From the NCBI GenBank assembly GCA_033725935.1, contig MU867100.1:186001-250000 (forward strand): 64,000 bases of DNA. Reading direction: 5' to 3'. This stretch comes from Cladorrhinum sp. PSN259 (lineage: Eukaryota > Ascomycota > Sordariomycetes > Sordariales > Podosporaceae). The notes under the pieces are model-generated. The model made no database searches. It was not told the origin of the DNA and saw only the letters and a list, made by a program, of their open reading frames with translations. Shown here one piece after another: positions 34,936-47,800 of the stretch. Numbering within the stretch: position 1 is the stretch's first letter; each line of letters begins with the position of its first letter. The translations under genes were made by a program, and so were the position numbers.

Positions 34936-35773
34936 ATGGCAGCACCCATAGATCAGCGGATAGCGGTGCCTATCGACGACCCCAATGCCGATACAGAATG
35001 GTCAGGGCCGGCGAAAGAGTCATCGTCACACCAGTAACCCTCAACTAACCTTTGCCATCAGGAACGAGATCCTCCGCAAGCATGGCATCATCCCCGAAAA
35101 ACCGCCATCCCCCACGCCCATGATCGAAGAGGCACTCAACGAAGCCCGCCGTCTCGCCCACGAAAACCGATTGGAGGGCAAGGACCTATCCGATCTTGAT
35201 GAGCTGGAAGACGATGAAGATGAGGCCTTTCTCGAACACTACCGTCAAAAGCGCATGCAGGAGCTGTCAGCCCTCCAAAGGAAATCCATTCATGGATCCG
35301 TCTACCCGCTATCGAAGCCCGAATACCAGCGTGAAGTAACCGAAGCATCACAGAATGGCCCGGTATTCGTACATCTTACCTCTTCCCTCACCACTAACGT
35401 CGAGTCCCGAATGCTCGCCGAGCTCTGGCGTCAGGCGGCAAGAGAATATGGCGATATCAAGTTTTGTGAAATGCGCGCTTCCCAAGCCATTGAGAACTAT
35501 CCCGAGCGCAACTGTCCCACGATCTTGGTCTACAACAAGGGTGATATAGTCAGGCAAATTGTTACTTTGATGACGGTTGGTGGCGTGAAGATGAGTATGC
35601 TGGATGTGGATAAGCTGTTGGTTGAGGTTGGAGCCATCAAGGACACCGACATGCGGGTCGTCAAGCGGATACAGGCGGCCGAGGACGCCGAGGACAAGCG
35701 GATCGTCAACAAGGGGATAAAGAGCAGCAGTGATAGGCGGAATGCGGGCGATGATGACGATGACTGGGACTGA
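34936..35773 (+). CDS. plp2: Phosducin-like protein (Plp2/PDCL3 type)
   Basis: Thioredoxin-fold cofactor of the cytosolic chaperonin CCT, needed for actin and tubulin folding. Two exons, 34936-35000 and 35062-35773, 258 aa. The N-terminal motif DPNADTEWNEILRKHGIIP, split by the intron (donor GTCAGG, CTAAC branch), is the hallmark of the PDCL2/PDCL3 group. A helical acidic region follows (about 50-95), then the thioredoxin-like domain with QNGPVFVHLTSSLTTNVESR, FCEMRASQAIENYP and CPTILVYNKGDIV. The tail is acidic (DDDDDWD). Starting at the ATG at 34985 would lose the conserved N-terminus. It diverges from eS27. Confidence 0.88.
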
Positions 35774-37303
35774 AAGTATTGCAGCATACACGGGGTGAGT
35801 CACTCGGCCTGACTTTTGTCGCACAAGCTGCGACACGAAGTCTCCGGTCCAATAGTGTTAAAGTAAACGAAGGCGTCCATTAGATGCGATGCCTTGGCTC
35901 AACTATATGCCGACAAAGGTTCGAGGGTTGTCCCCGATGAGTGGTGGACGCCTCCCTCCCAAGCCGTGTGACGCCAGGTAGATCAATCCAGTGGAGTCAA
36001 CCGTCAGGTCTACATCCCTAATGTTCAAGGTGTTCTAAAAGCCGGGGAAAGTTCTTGGATCTTTCATTTCGGTGGTTCGAGGTGGCAAGAGCATCGGAAC
36101 TGGCCTTCCGGTCGAGCCATACCTAGCCGAGCTTGGAAGAGGGTGAGAATCTGTGGCAATAGACATTACAATTGCCACGAGATTATACCTTGTCGCCAGC
36201 CACCGAGAATACCCGGATAATCCACTCAAAAGTTACCCAATCCGGGCAATCCAGCCTCGGAATCATGGCAAAGGAATAGCTACCTATGGTCCCCACGTAT
36301 GATGATGTTTTCAGACTTCATGTTCACTTCAAGGCCGGTCAACATCATGACAATTCAGAAAATCCAGACCGATTCTGCCACCCTATCCTGCCACCCTATC
36401 CTGCGCTTCTATCGCTTGTTGTGGATAAATGATTCCAGATCACGTCGTGCAACACTATTCGCCCACCAAATCAAGATTACAAACATGTATATGCCATGAC
36501 ATGCCAACGCGAATGCTGTTGATATTCTTTTGAAGCAACTAGAAATGACACATCACTGATAAAACATTTTTGTGTCTTGTCTTCCACACCCAAAAGGCAG
36601 TAGACTACAGTCCTTTAAACATGCATTAGAATATAGTCTTTTACCAAAATGAGCAACAAGTGCTAGGGAAGTTATAAAACGAGCCTCGCGGAAGAATACT
36701 GTACATGAAATGATATACCACAGGTAGGAAAGTATCCAAATAGTTAAAGTACATCCCGTGATAAACTGGAGATAAGGGGCTGGTTGATCCTGCCAAAAAT
36801 ACCAAAACTGGCTGTTGACACTTTTCCAGATGACAACGGCGGACTCTTCTTCTTTCCGACTGATCCCAATCCAGTTGGTCAAACATATCGTGTCTTTGCC
36901 GCCATCAAGCGGACCAAAAATAATCATATTATGTTTTTTAGGCCTGCATATAGCCACTACTGTTGATCAAAGGCCTTTAACCTGCCCTAAAGAGGATAGA
37001 GACGGGGAATTTATGCACTGGGCTGCGGGTGTGAGTACAGACGCTCAATCGTAATAGTGATAATGGTGGTGGTAGTCTTTCAAAGCAGATAGAATGATCC
37101 TGAAACGCCAATTTGCCCAGGTATCGTTGCGCCCCCGCAGACAGAAACAGAGATTGAACAGAATGAAAGAAAAAAAAAAAAAGGGAAAAAGCAACGGTGC
37201 CGGGTCAAGACCGACACCAAAAAGAAGACACCACACAGAGATGACAAATGGTCACAAGACAGTGTGAAAGGATGAGTAGGTACATCGGAATTTTCATAGC
37301 TCA
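35774..37303. other. Intergenic, 1.5 kb, between convergent plp2 and kog1
   Basis: No gene is supported. A 13-bp unit (GCCACCCTATCCT) is repeated twice in tandem at about 36377-36402. The longest minus-strand frame (about 36553-36957) lacks an ATG and family resemblance. Confidence 0.5.
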
Positions 37304-40300
37304 TCAGAACGGGCCGGCTTTCTCGCGACCACAACCGAAAATATTAAACGTGTTGTCCCCACGGGCAGTGCACCCAAGGAGCATGCGATGCGGATGGAAG
37401 GCAGTCGTGATGATGGGCGTCCCTTTGTGGCCCTGCAGAAAGCTAGAGTAGGGCTCTGCACGAGAAAGCTCGTGTCCATCGAAGTCGAAGACCTTGACAA
37501 GGTGCGCAGATGTGCCACTTGATAGAAGCTTCAGATTAGTACATGACTTGTTTGAGATCGAAAGCAGAGAGGAACCTAGACGTTGACTTACACTGCAAAT
37601 ACGGGCAAATGCTCATGCGTACTTGCCGTTCGTAGCACATCCCTGGTTGTTTGTAAGGTCTTTAACGGCTGGTCGAATCGAATATCCCACAAGCGAACCT
37701 TGCCGTTCCGACTGGCAGACATCAGCTCCCGTTGCCCTCCACGCTGCATGTGCAGTGAGCTTATCCATTGCTTGCTATCATCCTTCCACTTGCGAACCAT
37801 CATGTCCTGTGGCTTTTCTCTTGTATCAAACACCCGCATAGCACCGTCTCCGAACCCGGCAATGAAGACATTGCCAGTCATTTGGTCAGATGTCAGTGAT
37901 GTTACGCAGGATCCGGAACGCGCTGGGATCTCGTGTGTGCACACCTCTTGGCCAGCATTCCAAATGCGAATGACACGTTCATCTCCGGCCACAATGACTT
38001 GACCGTTCACCTGTTGCCACTCAAAGACCATACCAGAGTTGACGTTTGAAGGAACTAGATTTGTTAATGCACGCCAGGCGGAGGCAAGCTCCACCCGTTC
38101 GTCACTGTCGTAGTTGCGATAGATGCGAAGAACGCCGTCAGAGGAACCTGTCATCAAGAGGGCTTGGTCATCCTCATTGATAAACTTCATGTCTGAAATC
38201 TTGGACCCTTCGGGGTTGCCGTTTGAAAACCGACTCTTCCGGCCACTAGTCTTCCAGTCCCAAATGGTGACAGTATTACCATCATCGGCAACGGCAACAT
38301 GGTCCTCGAACTGGTGAAACGTCATTTTAGATGGTTGTGAGCCATTGTTGATCACCTGAATGGAGTCGGTCCATTTGTGAGTCCTGGCATGCGTCTTCTG
38401 AGGCTGCGTCTCCCTAAGAACAGTCTCGTTTCGGGCTCGTCGCCAGAGACGTTCATTGTATTCTTGGCTCCCTGGTTCTTCTGCCTCACCAAGCTTCATT
38501 TGCGGTTCGCGGAAGTACTCAGTTGACCATTCCAGGAACGTACTAACCAACGGAAGTGCAGGAAGCCTAGTTAAACTGCGCTCCTTGTAACCAGCGCACA
38601 ACGGTTCGTTGGCTACGTGATAATTTGCGGGTGCAGCGGTATGGTCAGCCTGCTCAGAAGGGACTCCTTCGCCAGTGTGCCTCTTACGATTCCGTTGAGA
38701 CAGGGTCCGATACAATGCAGGGGCGACCGCCACAGGAGGGACCTGCAGAGGCGTCGGACCATCCACAGGCGCCATGAATGGTCCAAAAAGGTAGCTTGCA
38801 GTGCGCTTTAGGAGACCAGGGGACGGCAACGGCTGCGCAACTGCAGTGTGAGTGCCAATGACGCTGCTTCTCTGGCTCATGTCACCCCTTGACACTTTTC
38901 TAGCGCGTCGGAGGATATCATCCATTAGAGTTTGCGCCTGGTCGGCAACAGGTGAGTGCAATAGCGCGTGGTGGACATGGTCCAGGATGATTGTGGCATC
39001 TCTTTGGACCTCGGGATGAGGGTCGACGCTCAAGGTGTTGATTTGTTTCCAGTACGCTGTGAACACAGAGTCATGGGAAACCCCGGCCGTGGTGTATTTG
39101 ATTCTTTGCCCAGACCTTTCAGCAGATGAGATAGAGAGCAGATGATCCTTCTCCTCGGCCAGTTGCTCATACGCGACAACCATGAACTTATTTTCGTATC
39201 TCAGGACGAAGTGCGAGATGAAGACAAGAAGTTCCTTTCGAACAATTGGATTGCCATCTGCTGCCAATTCAAGCATTGTCCAAGCAATTCCTTCTTCGAT
39301 CCTTGCAACCTCGTCAGTCAAGTCAGGAATTCCAAGGAAGGTTGTCAATGCATGAACCACGGCAGCTCGGACCTCGGGACAAGCATCTCTAACCAAAATG
39401 GAGAGCTTCAGGTGCGCGCTCTCACGAATAGCTCGCCACTTCCCATCTGGAAGGTCTCTCCACAGTTGGCTCATACATAGGCATGACCATTGTCTGAGAA
39501 GGGGATCTTCAGAGTGTGTAATGTGGTACAAGCAATAGCTCATGATGTCGGTTGAGTTGCAGACCATTTGGCCGGGCTTAAATTCCTTGCACAGCATAGC
39601 GAGGATGAACGCGCACATAGCCTTGTGCGATGTTTGGACAATCGGGCCGTTCACAGGAATGGTTTCCTGCGGCTTCAGAATATCGGCGAAATAGTTGTAT
39701 CCGTTATCCTTGATCAAGTCTTGTTGACAAGAGATGTCGACCGCCAAAATACGAGCCCAGATGAAAACAAGAACGGGCTTTAGATCCTGGGCAACTGACT
39801 GAAGCAACTTGAGCACATATGGGAATATGCCTATGCTAAGAGCAAGCTGGACTGCCCATGGGCCAAGGTCTAAGAACCTAGTAAGCAGAATCAAGGCCCG
39901 GAGTCGGTGCTGTTGACTAAGCAGAACCTGGAGAACAACGGGGAGCTGTTCTGGGGTCTTTTGAGCTAGAGCATCTCCCCGTTTGAGATAGACCTCGAAA
40001 GCTGTGAGCTGCTCTGTGAAGAAGGTAGAGTTGACATATTCGTACGGAATACCCTCCGCTTCCTTTCTTTCAAGCATAGGTAATTGAGCTAAAGCCATAT
40101 CGACGGCAAGATCCCAACTGGCCCACAAAGGGTGCTGTCGAGTGTCTGGCAGCTCTGGGTATGACTGCGGATGACATCCATACACCGGCATAATGCGCTG
40201 TGCAAGGAGAAATGCACGGAAGAGAGCGGCCACTGGGTCGGTGATTAGCACACGAATCAACTCACCAGGAGAGTTAGGATGTACATACCTACGAGGTCCT

Positions 40301-41947
40301 GCCTGAAGAACATGCGGAAGAGGTGTCTCGGGAGCGTGGTCCACGCGATTGTATCGGTGATGGCGGTAAAAATCCAGTGGAGTTCTCCAAGAGGCGTCCT
40401 ACGTTCTTGAAGCCGGCCAGTGAGTTTGCGTGCCCGCTCTGGTGTGATATCTGTCTTGAGAGGATTCTGAAGCACAAAAAACCACAGAGCCATCTCCACT
40501 GGGGTGGTGAGACAGCAAGTGAACAGGTCAGCGGGAAGAAGGGGGTTGGTTGGTAGGTTCTCTTTGACAGCGCAGGCGGCCAGATGAATGTACGGGCGAA
40601 AGTTCATCTTTTCATAAGCTGGATCCCTGGAGGTTTGTTCCTCTTCCTCTTGCTCGTGTTTTTCAACAAATTTGTGGAAGTTGAGAAGTATGTTGCCGGC
40701 CTCGGAGCAATCCCACACGAATATGGTTGGCGCCTGGAGCCACTGCTGTAGATCATAAAGGGAGACTGGAATATACTGAGTGTAGTTCCTGTTGAACACC
40801 CAGATTTCCCCAGACGCAGTAGGCTTGGGAACTCCATGGCCGTTGTAATGGAACAGGACACGCTCGTCCTTGGCATTCCGTCTGAGAGAGACACAGAACT
40901 TTTTAGTCTCCTCGATGGATGGATCAAGATACTGCTTATATCGTGTTCGAGTTGCAATCATTTCGTACTGGGATTGCAGAGCTTTCCCGATGTTCTCAAG
41001 CGCTCTGGAGACAGGTGGGATTGTTGGGTCTTGCCATGCTTCTAGCTTGGCTCCAGGTGTCGTCCTTAGCTGATCAGGGGGCTCAACACCTAGATTTAGA
41101 CAGACCGCTATCGCTGCACACATAGTCTTGAGTCTGTCTCGCATACGCCAATCTTGAATCTCAAAAGCTGGAGTTTTTGGTTTTCCGGCTGTCTCGTGAC
41201 GCTTGTCTGTGAAATACATGTACCAATTCTAGGAGGGGACAGGAGTTAGTTTTAAGGACCAGTGATTCCCGGAACAAGACGACCTACAGTGGCAAGTTGT
41301 GAAATGATATCCTCAGATTGGTAATGATCCTCGAAACCATGCCTTGCGCCCCATTCGTAGTATTCTGAGTCGTTGTGTTCGTTGTAGCGTAGGCCGCGCT
41401 CGCTCTTTGACCGCAAAAATGGCGGTTTCGTTGAGATAGCCAAGACGCCCTCGTCGTCGTCATCATCATCATCATCATCATCACTACTATGTCGGCCATT
41501 AGTGTAGTGCGTCATATGTCCGCTTTGATTGTTGCCAGGCGCGGTGGATGGCCGTCGGAATGAGGATGTTGGCAGTTCAGAGTGGCTTCTGGGATTTATG
41601 CTGGGTCGGACCGCAGTTGCAGGAGGATTAGGTCGGATATCTGAGTTCGCGCCGGCATGTTGTTCGGCGGTCCCGTTGACGACGGGTCTACTTGGTCTTG
41701 GAGCATGGCTGGTTGGGCCGGCCGTGTAGATGCTCTCTCCATGCTCGGAAGCTCCATTCACAGCCGCTGGTCGAGTGGGCCTCGCAGCTCTTGAAGAGGA
41801 AGAAGCAGTGGCTTGGGAAGTTCCGTTCGCCATCGTTTGAGAAGTGTGCTGGGATGTTGTTGATGTTGCGCTTGAGTAGTGTCCAACGCTCTGTCGCTGG
41901 CTGAGGTCGGCAGGCAGATGCTGCGAAGGAAGGGAAACAGCCGTCAT
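37304..41947 (-). CDS. kog1: TORC1 subunit Raptor/Kog1
   Basis: Substrate-recruiting scaffold of the TORC1 kinase complex, at the vacuolar membrane and cytosol. Four exons on the minus strand: 41947-41288, 41228-40289, 40232-37592 and 37517-37304, giving 1484 aa. Residues 1-220 are a low-complexity fungal leader with a run of ten Asp from a GAT-type microsatellite. The conserved Raptor N-domain starts at MYFTDKRHE (224) and has the caspase-like FHYNGHGVPKP (H351) and VWDCSEAG (C394). FRQDLVVAALFRAFLLAQRI spans intron 2. HEAT repeats follow. From about residue 1080 a WD40 propeller is visible (WDWKTSGRKS, LLMTGSSDGVLRIY, IRIWNAGQ, VRLWDIRFDQ). The last exon adds VKVFDFDGHELS and LLGCTARGDNTFNIFG, ending in two consecutive TGA codons. 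Phases match at all junctions. Confidence 0.94.
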
Positions 41948-44859
41948 AGTGGACTACGACTGGTTGGCGATCATGATTCTCGCGCTTCAGTTGTTTAGGA
42001 ACCACCTGATACGGCGGCGACGTCAACGCGGATGCGGTGCGGCAGATGCGGGTTCTGCCTTACCCAGGTTCTGGGCTTTGCGCGGCAATGATGGAACCTG
42101 GAACCGGCTACGCGGGTCACCAGCCAAGGGTCAGCCAGTAGCTTAGAAATGCGCCGCATTCCAGATTTGCGGGGAGCCGCTTACACGAAAAATAAATACC
42201 CAGAGACCGGGCAGAATGCAAATGGTTCCCTCACAAAAAAAAAAAAAAGAAAAAAAGGAAAATATAGGAAGATAAAAGTGGGAATACCGAAGCAATACTC
42301 TCAGATCGGTGAGGCCTTTGAAGGGTGAGGTGTGACTTGGAGGTTCCAAGTAGCCGCGTAAAGTCCTTGGCTCTGGGCTGCTGTTGTCGTGGACTCTGTG
42401 TGTAAGTTATACCAAATCAGCTTTGCAGTGCTTGACCGCCCAAACCGGAAAGTGGAGCTTCAGCTTGCTCTCAGCCTCATCCCCATAGGTTGATATTTGA
42501 GTAATACACAAATGGGGTACAGTTGGCTGTGTTGGCTGAGTCCTGGCGGCTCTTTCCCTCCTGTTGCTGACAATCTGTTGACACCCTCATCAATTCTGCA
42601 TTCGATTGGCTCCTTTACTTTCAGGTTCGAGTCCGATAAGTTTTATCAGCACGTGATGCATCAGCAAAGTCCAAATCTGTGGGGCCCTTTTTCTCTGACA
42701 AATGGATGCCCAGGGCAACTGCCTGGCAAGTGGAAATCCACGATTGTTGACAACCTTTGAGGAATCATACCATAGTATGGGGTCCCTGATAAGTTTTACC
42801 ATTTTATTTTGTCATTTCTCACCTGCATCTTGCATGAAAATGAATGGTCAAAGCGCAATGATTCCAACTTTCCTCTGGACGTTGCCAAGACATAAATGCC
42901 CGGTTCAAAATGCCCAGCCAGATCAGGTCAACGTTTACAGACTGCATAGCAAATTACGGACATATCAAAATTCTACATATTCTGTATAATTCCGGTCGCA
43001 GTGCTGGGCAACAGAAAAACAAAAATAAAAATCTGGGCTGTTCACCCAGTTTCTTGTTTGCTGAGTACAACAGGTTGCTGAAATTGCTCTTCACCTGATC
43101 TGCATCGGTGGAGAGTGCCTTGGGATGGGGTGCTCCGTGCCCCTTGAGATGGCCCCAAAACTGGAAAGCTTGAGAAACATGAAACATGGAAACTGGGGGT
43201 TTTTGATGGGACGAATGTGACCCTACCCGGACTCTGCGAGCAACACCACTCAGTATCAAGACATTAAATGATCTTACGAGGAGGAGGCCACACAGAGTTT
43301 GTGTATTCGTTCGGTGATGCAAAGCAACATTCAGGCCGGTCCGTTAAACCTTGTTTCCAGTCCAGGTACACTAGATAATGGGTGACCAGCGGCGGAGGTA
43401 TGAACACGTAGAAATGGGCATGGATGATGATTTGCATCATCGGAAGGTCTGCATCGTAACATGTCATTCAAAATGGGGCACCTGCCCTGCAACAGTCGGT
43501 TGTGCCGGTGCCTTTCGTATGTATGCCTGTTCTGTATCAGTTGGTTGCACAACAGAACTCCTAGAGAAAACAGGTTGCAGCATTTCTCTTGTTTTGTGAC
43601 TACGGGTGACCCAGTGAGAAAGGGCGGAGGTGGGCGATCCGAGGTCTGATTGGATTGTCTGTTGTCCCCGTGAGGGTGAGATGGAACTTTGGTGATCTGT
43701 GAACAAATTGGATCGTGAAAAAGTTAACTTCGTACAAGTACAGAATAAATATCCGCACTACAATGAAAATGTTCTAGTCCATTAATAGTAACCAGAGGAC
43801 AGCGAGTCCCGGTCAGATTGGCTCGCACCGCCTCGCGTCTGCTTCTCCCGCCCCTTCTGTGCCCGGGGTGCGACTCTGATCCGCGCCCAGTGTTCATGAT
43901 GCTGTTCTGTGCTCTGCTAAAGACAAAAAAAAAAGGGTGAAAGACAAGAAAGACGGCGGCGCGACAGGAACCCCTGAGCCCAGCAGGCACTTGGTCTGAA
44001 CAAGGTTGGTGTCTGAAAAAGCCCCATGGTTGGGAGGCCGGGACGAATGACGCACGCGGATTGGCTAATCTTTTTAGTAAGGCGGGTGTCCCAAGTCTTC
44101 TTGCATCACAGTGGGTGGATGGTGCAGTGGACAGGGACCCCCTTTGTGCTCCAATTGTTCCTGTCCTCCATCTGTTCGACGAGTCGCAGAATTGCAGACT
44201 TGCAGTTCTTTCTCCCCCAGGCTGACCCCGTCGCATTGAACTTTGTTTCCTCCACATTTCATCTCTACCTTCCAACTACCTGGGAACCTCCCAACTTTGA
44301 CCAGGTTGCTGGCGACGGGGACCCTCTATTTTGCTGCATCCGCATATCCGCATCGCTTGTCGCTTGTCGCTTCGTGTAATTACCATTTTAAATCAGTCTC
44401 CGGTTTTCAGGCGTGCACCTCGGGGGCGCTGGAAGCTGCAATTCTTTGGGGGCGCTTGGTGCCGAGCTGACAAGACAGGGACCCCCTCAAAAAATAAAAA
44501 AAAGACAGGAGGTTGAACACCCACATCCTGAACCACGACTGTAAACCTGCTGCTGCGCCCGACCCCGATGCTTTCCCAGCCTTCTTTGAACACGAGCGAC
44601 GACTCCATTCCCGGCATCAACTCCTCCTGTCGTCCACGCAGCTAGCTCGACCGGCAGTCGTCCGCCAGGTCCAGCTCCGCCTGCTTACCCGATCCTGCGC
44701 GATCCCGTCCGGGCCCCCGACTTCTGCCCACTCAATTGAGGACGTGCAGCTGCTCGCGAATCAGCGAACCCGGCGACCCTCCGGACCGCGATACCTGCTT
44801 CCGGCACTACAGCAGCAGCAGCATCGCCCTAATCTGGCCCGCAGCGACAAGAACACGCG
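41948..44859. other. Divergent intergenic region, kog1 / kelch gene (2.9 kb)
   Basis: No gene is supported. The right part (about 44500-44859) is probably the long leader of the kelch gene; an open frame there starts only with TTG and has a biased composition. An A-rich run lies at 42235-42262. The longest minus-strand frame (43724-44275) does not resemble a protein. Confidence 0.5.
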
Positions 44860-47800
44860 ATGGCGTTTCTATTCAAGAGCAAGAAGCACCAGGACAGGGC
44901 GCTGGGCAGCCGCGATGGATCAGGGTCGACGATTGGCGGCGCAACAGCGCGCGTGAGGGATGAGAAGGGCACGCGATCAACACCCACCGGGAGTCTCAAT
45001 TCTCTCGATATTGATGGCAGCGTAGGTAGTCCGGACCAGAACTACGGCCGCACTCGCGGGCAGAGTCTCGAACAGCCGCAACAAGCTTCGCCCATGCAGC
45101 AGCAGCAGCAGCAACAACCCCAGCAGCAGCAACAACCGAATGACCTGCCCGTAAGCTTTCCCCTTCAATTCGACCCCTTTCCCAGATATGGGAGTGTTTT
45201 CCTGACATCTAGCCATCCTCGCAGTTGCGCAGTGGTCCTCCAGCAACCCAGCCATCGAGCAATCCCAATGCCTCGCTTTACCCCTGGTCGCAACGGAGGT
45301 TAACCTATACTTCATCCCATCCGAGCCCGTTTCCTAGATATGGCGCCGCAGTTAATTCCGTCTCATCTAAAGAGGGTGACATCTATGTAATGGGCGGTCT
45401 CATCAATAGCTCAACCGTGAAGGGTGACTTGTGGATGATTGAGGCTGGCGGTAACATGGCGTGCTACCCACTTGCTACCACTGCTGAAGGGCCAGGTCCA
45501 AGGGTCGGCCACTCTAGTTTGTTAGTGGGCAATGCCTTCATTGTTTTTGGCGGTGACACAAAGATTGAAGAAACAGATATTCTTGATGAAACTCTTTATC
45601 TGTTAAATACATGTAAGACTACCAGGCAACAGGCAGATATCACCCGGTGAGGTGGTGGCAGAGATACTGACACGATACTTTACTCCCTTAGCGACGAGGC
45701 AATGGTCGAGAGCATTGCCGGCTGGACCGCGACCGAGCGGCCGATATGGACACTCGCTTAATATCCTCGGGTCCAAGATCTTCATCTTTGGTGGCCAGGT
45801 AGAAGGCTATTTCATGAATGATCTCTCGGCGTTCGATCTCAACCAGCTGCAGATGCCCAACAACCGTTGGGAGATGCTCATTCCAACAAGCGACAGTAGC
45901 GGACCGCAGGGCAAAGTCCCACCAGCGAGAACTAATCACTCCGTTGTGACGTTTAATGATAAGCTATATCTGTGGGTTGCGTTCCTTTCTTCTGCCTGGG
46001 GGTCGCTCTTGCGTGCTAAGACTTTGCAGGTTCGGTGGCACCAACGGATATCAGTGGTTTAATGATGTATGGGCTTACGATTCTGCCACAAACGCCTGGT
46101 CACAGCTCGATTGTATAGGTTACATACCTTCCCCGCGGGAAGGTCATGCTGCAGCGATTGTTGACGACGTCATGTACATCTTTGGAGGTAGGACCGAGGA
46201 AGGAGCGGACCTCGGCGATCTCGCCGCGTTTAGGATTTCATCTCGCCGCTGGTACACTTTCCAAAACATGGGTCCTTCACCATCACCACGATCTGGACAC
46301 AGTATGACATCCGTTGGCAAGACTATCGTTGTCGTGGGAGGAGAGCCGAGCTCTGCTCAGACTGCAACAAACGACCTTGCTCTGGTATATTGCCTAGACA
46401 CGACCAAAATTCGATATCCCAATGATTCGGGGGGTGCCCAAAATCCACCACGAAATCAGACACGACGGCCTAGTGATGTTACAGCTCAAAATGTGCGAGG
46501 AAATATGCCACCACGGGACGGATCAATGGATCCAGAGGGAAGGAGACAAATTGGGGCACCGGGACCAAACGGGTATAGGTCTCCCAACGCCGAAACAAGC
46601 CCAACCAACGGCAATATGAACGGTTCCTCGAAACCTCCTCGATCTGCGGGTCCTGGGGGATCTGGCGGAGGGGGGGCATCTGTAATTCAAGGAGGACCCG
46701 CAGGACCAGCTGGACCACCACCTCAAAGCCAACCTCCAAAACCAGGGACCCCATCCGCATCTTCTCACTCACGAAACACCTCGGTCGACAGACCCAACCA
46801 GTCGCCCCAAACCTCCGCACCTCCGCACGCAAGGAATATGTCATTGGAGCGTCCAAACCTGTCCCAACCTCCCCATGCAACATCAGCTGTGCCCCAGCAA
46901 GTCGCTGCGCTCAAAGAGAGTGAAGCACTGGTCGGTAGCGGCAGACGCACTCCAACGCAGAATCAAAATCCTCCACGCTCATCCTCTCGCCAAGCAGATG
47001 TGCAAGCCGTGGATGCAGCAAGGTCAAAGATTCCAAGACAAGCACGGGGTCAAGGATCTGTCGACAGTCCAGTTGAACCGGTGCTTAAGCAGGCGCCAGC
47101 TAGGCCATCATCTCCCCCACCACCGACCAGGCAAACCAGCAACCCTCTTTCCAGGAGGTCTTCGACTAGGAATTCCCAGACCGTTGCCCTGCTCAAAGAG
47201 TTGGATGCTGCAAGAAATCGAAATGCGTGGTATGCGTCTGAGCTCGAACTGGCGCGGAAGGCAGGCTATGCGCCGAACGCATCTTTGAGTCCGATTCTAG
47301 ATAGCCGTGTGACCGAGACATTCGACGACGAAGACAAACCCTTAATCGAGGCGCTTTTAGCCATGCGAAATGAACTTGCCAATGTTCAAGCTTCGGTCGA
47401 CAAGCAAGCCGTTCTTGCTGCGAAGCAAATTGCTGAAGCCGAGAAGCAACGGGACGCGGCTATCCAAGAGGCAATATACGCGAAGGCGAAACTAGCTGCT
47501 CGAGGGGGCAGCGCACGTAGTACTCCCCAGCTTGATGACAAGGAGGCCGGTGATCGAATCAATGAGATGAGCAGAAAACTAGCTCACGCTCTGAGTACCC
47601 AGAAAGCGCTCCAGGACCAACTTGATCTGATCAGCTCCGAATTGACCGCCGAAAAGACAGCCCGAAGGCTCGCCGACGATACTGCCAATGCGGCACAGAA
47701 AAGGATGGCTGATCTTGAGAGTTATAAGCAGCAAAATGCCTCTGAAGTTGAACGTCTCAAGGCTGAGCTGCACATGGCTCAACGAGAAGCACGAGAACAA

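Noticed and set aside
36377..36402. Two-unit 13-bp tandem repeat as a possible regulatory or CRISPR-like element
   Set aside because: Only two units without spacers in a eukaryotic genome; a trivial tandem duplication.
36553..36957. Minus-strand frame of 134 codons with hydrophobic segments
   Set aside because: The start is GTG rather than ATG and nothing resembles a known protein.
42624..42634. GGTTCGAGTCC, a tRNA B-box match
   Set aside because: There is no A-box or acceptor stem at the right distance, and the T-stem bases do not pair.
43724..44275. Minus-strand frame of 183 codons between kog1 and the kelch gene
   Set aside because: No domain, no family resemblance, and it covers the presumed promoter and leader of the kelch gene.
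44513..44956. Plus-strand frame just upstream of the kelch gene
   Set aside because: It starts with TTG, has biased composition and overlaps the kelch first exon in another frame; likely leader sequence.
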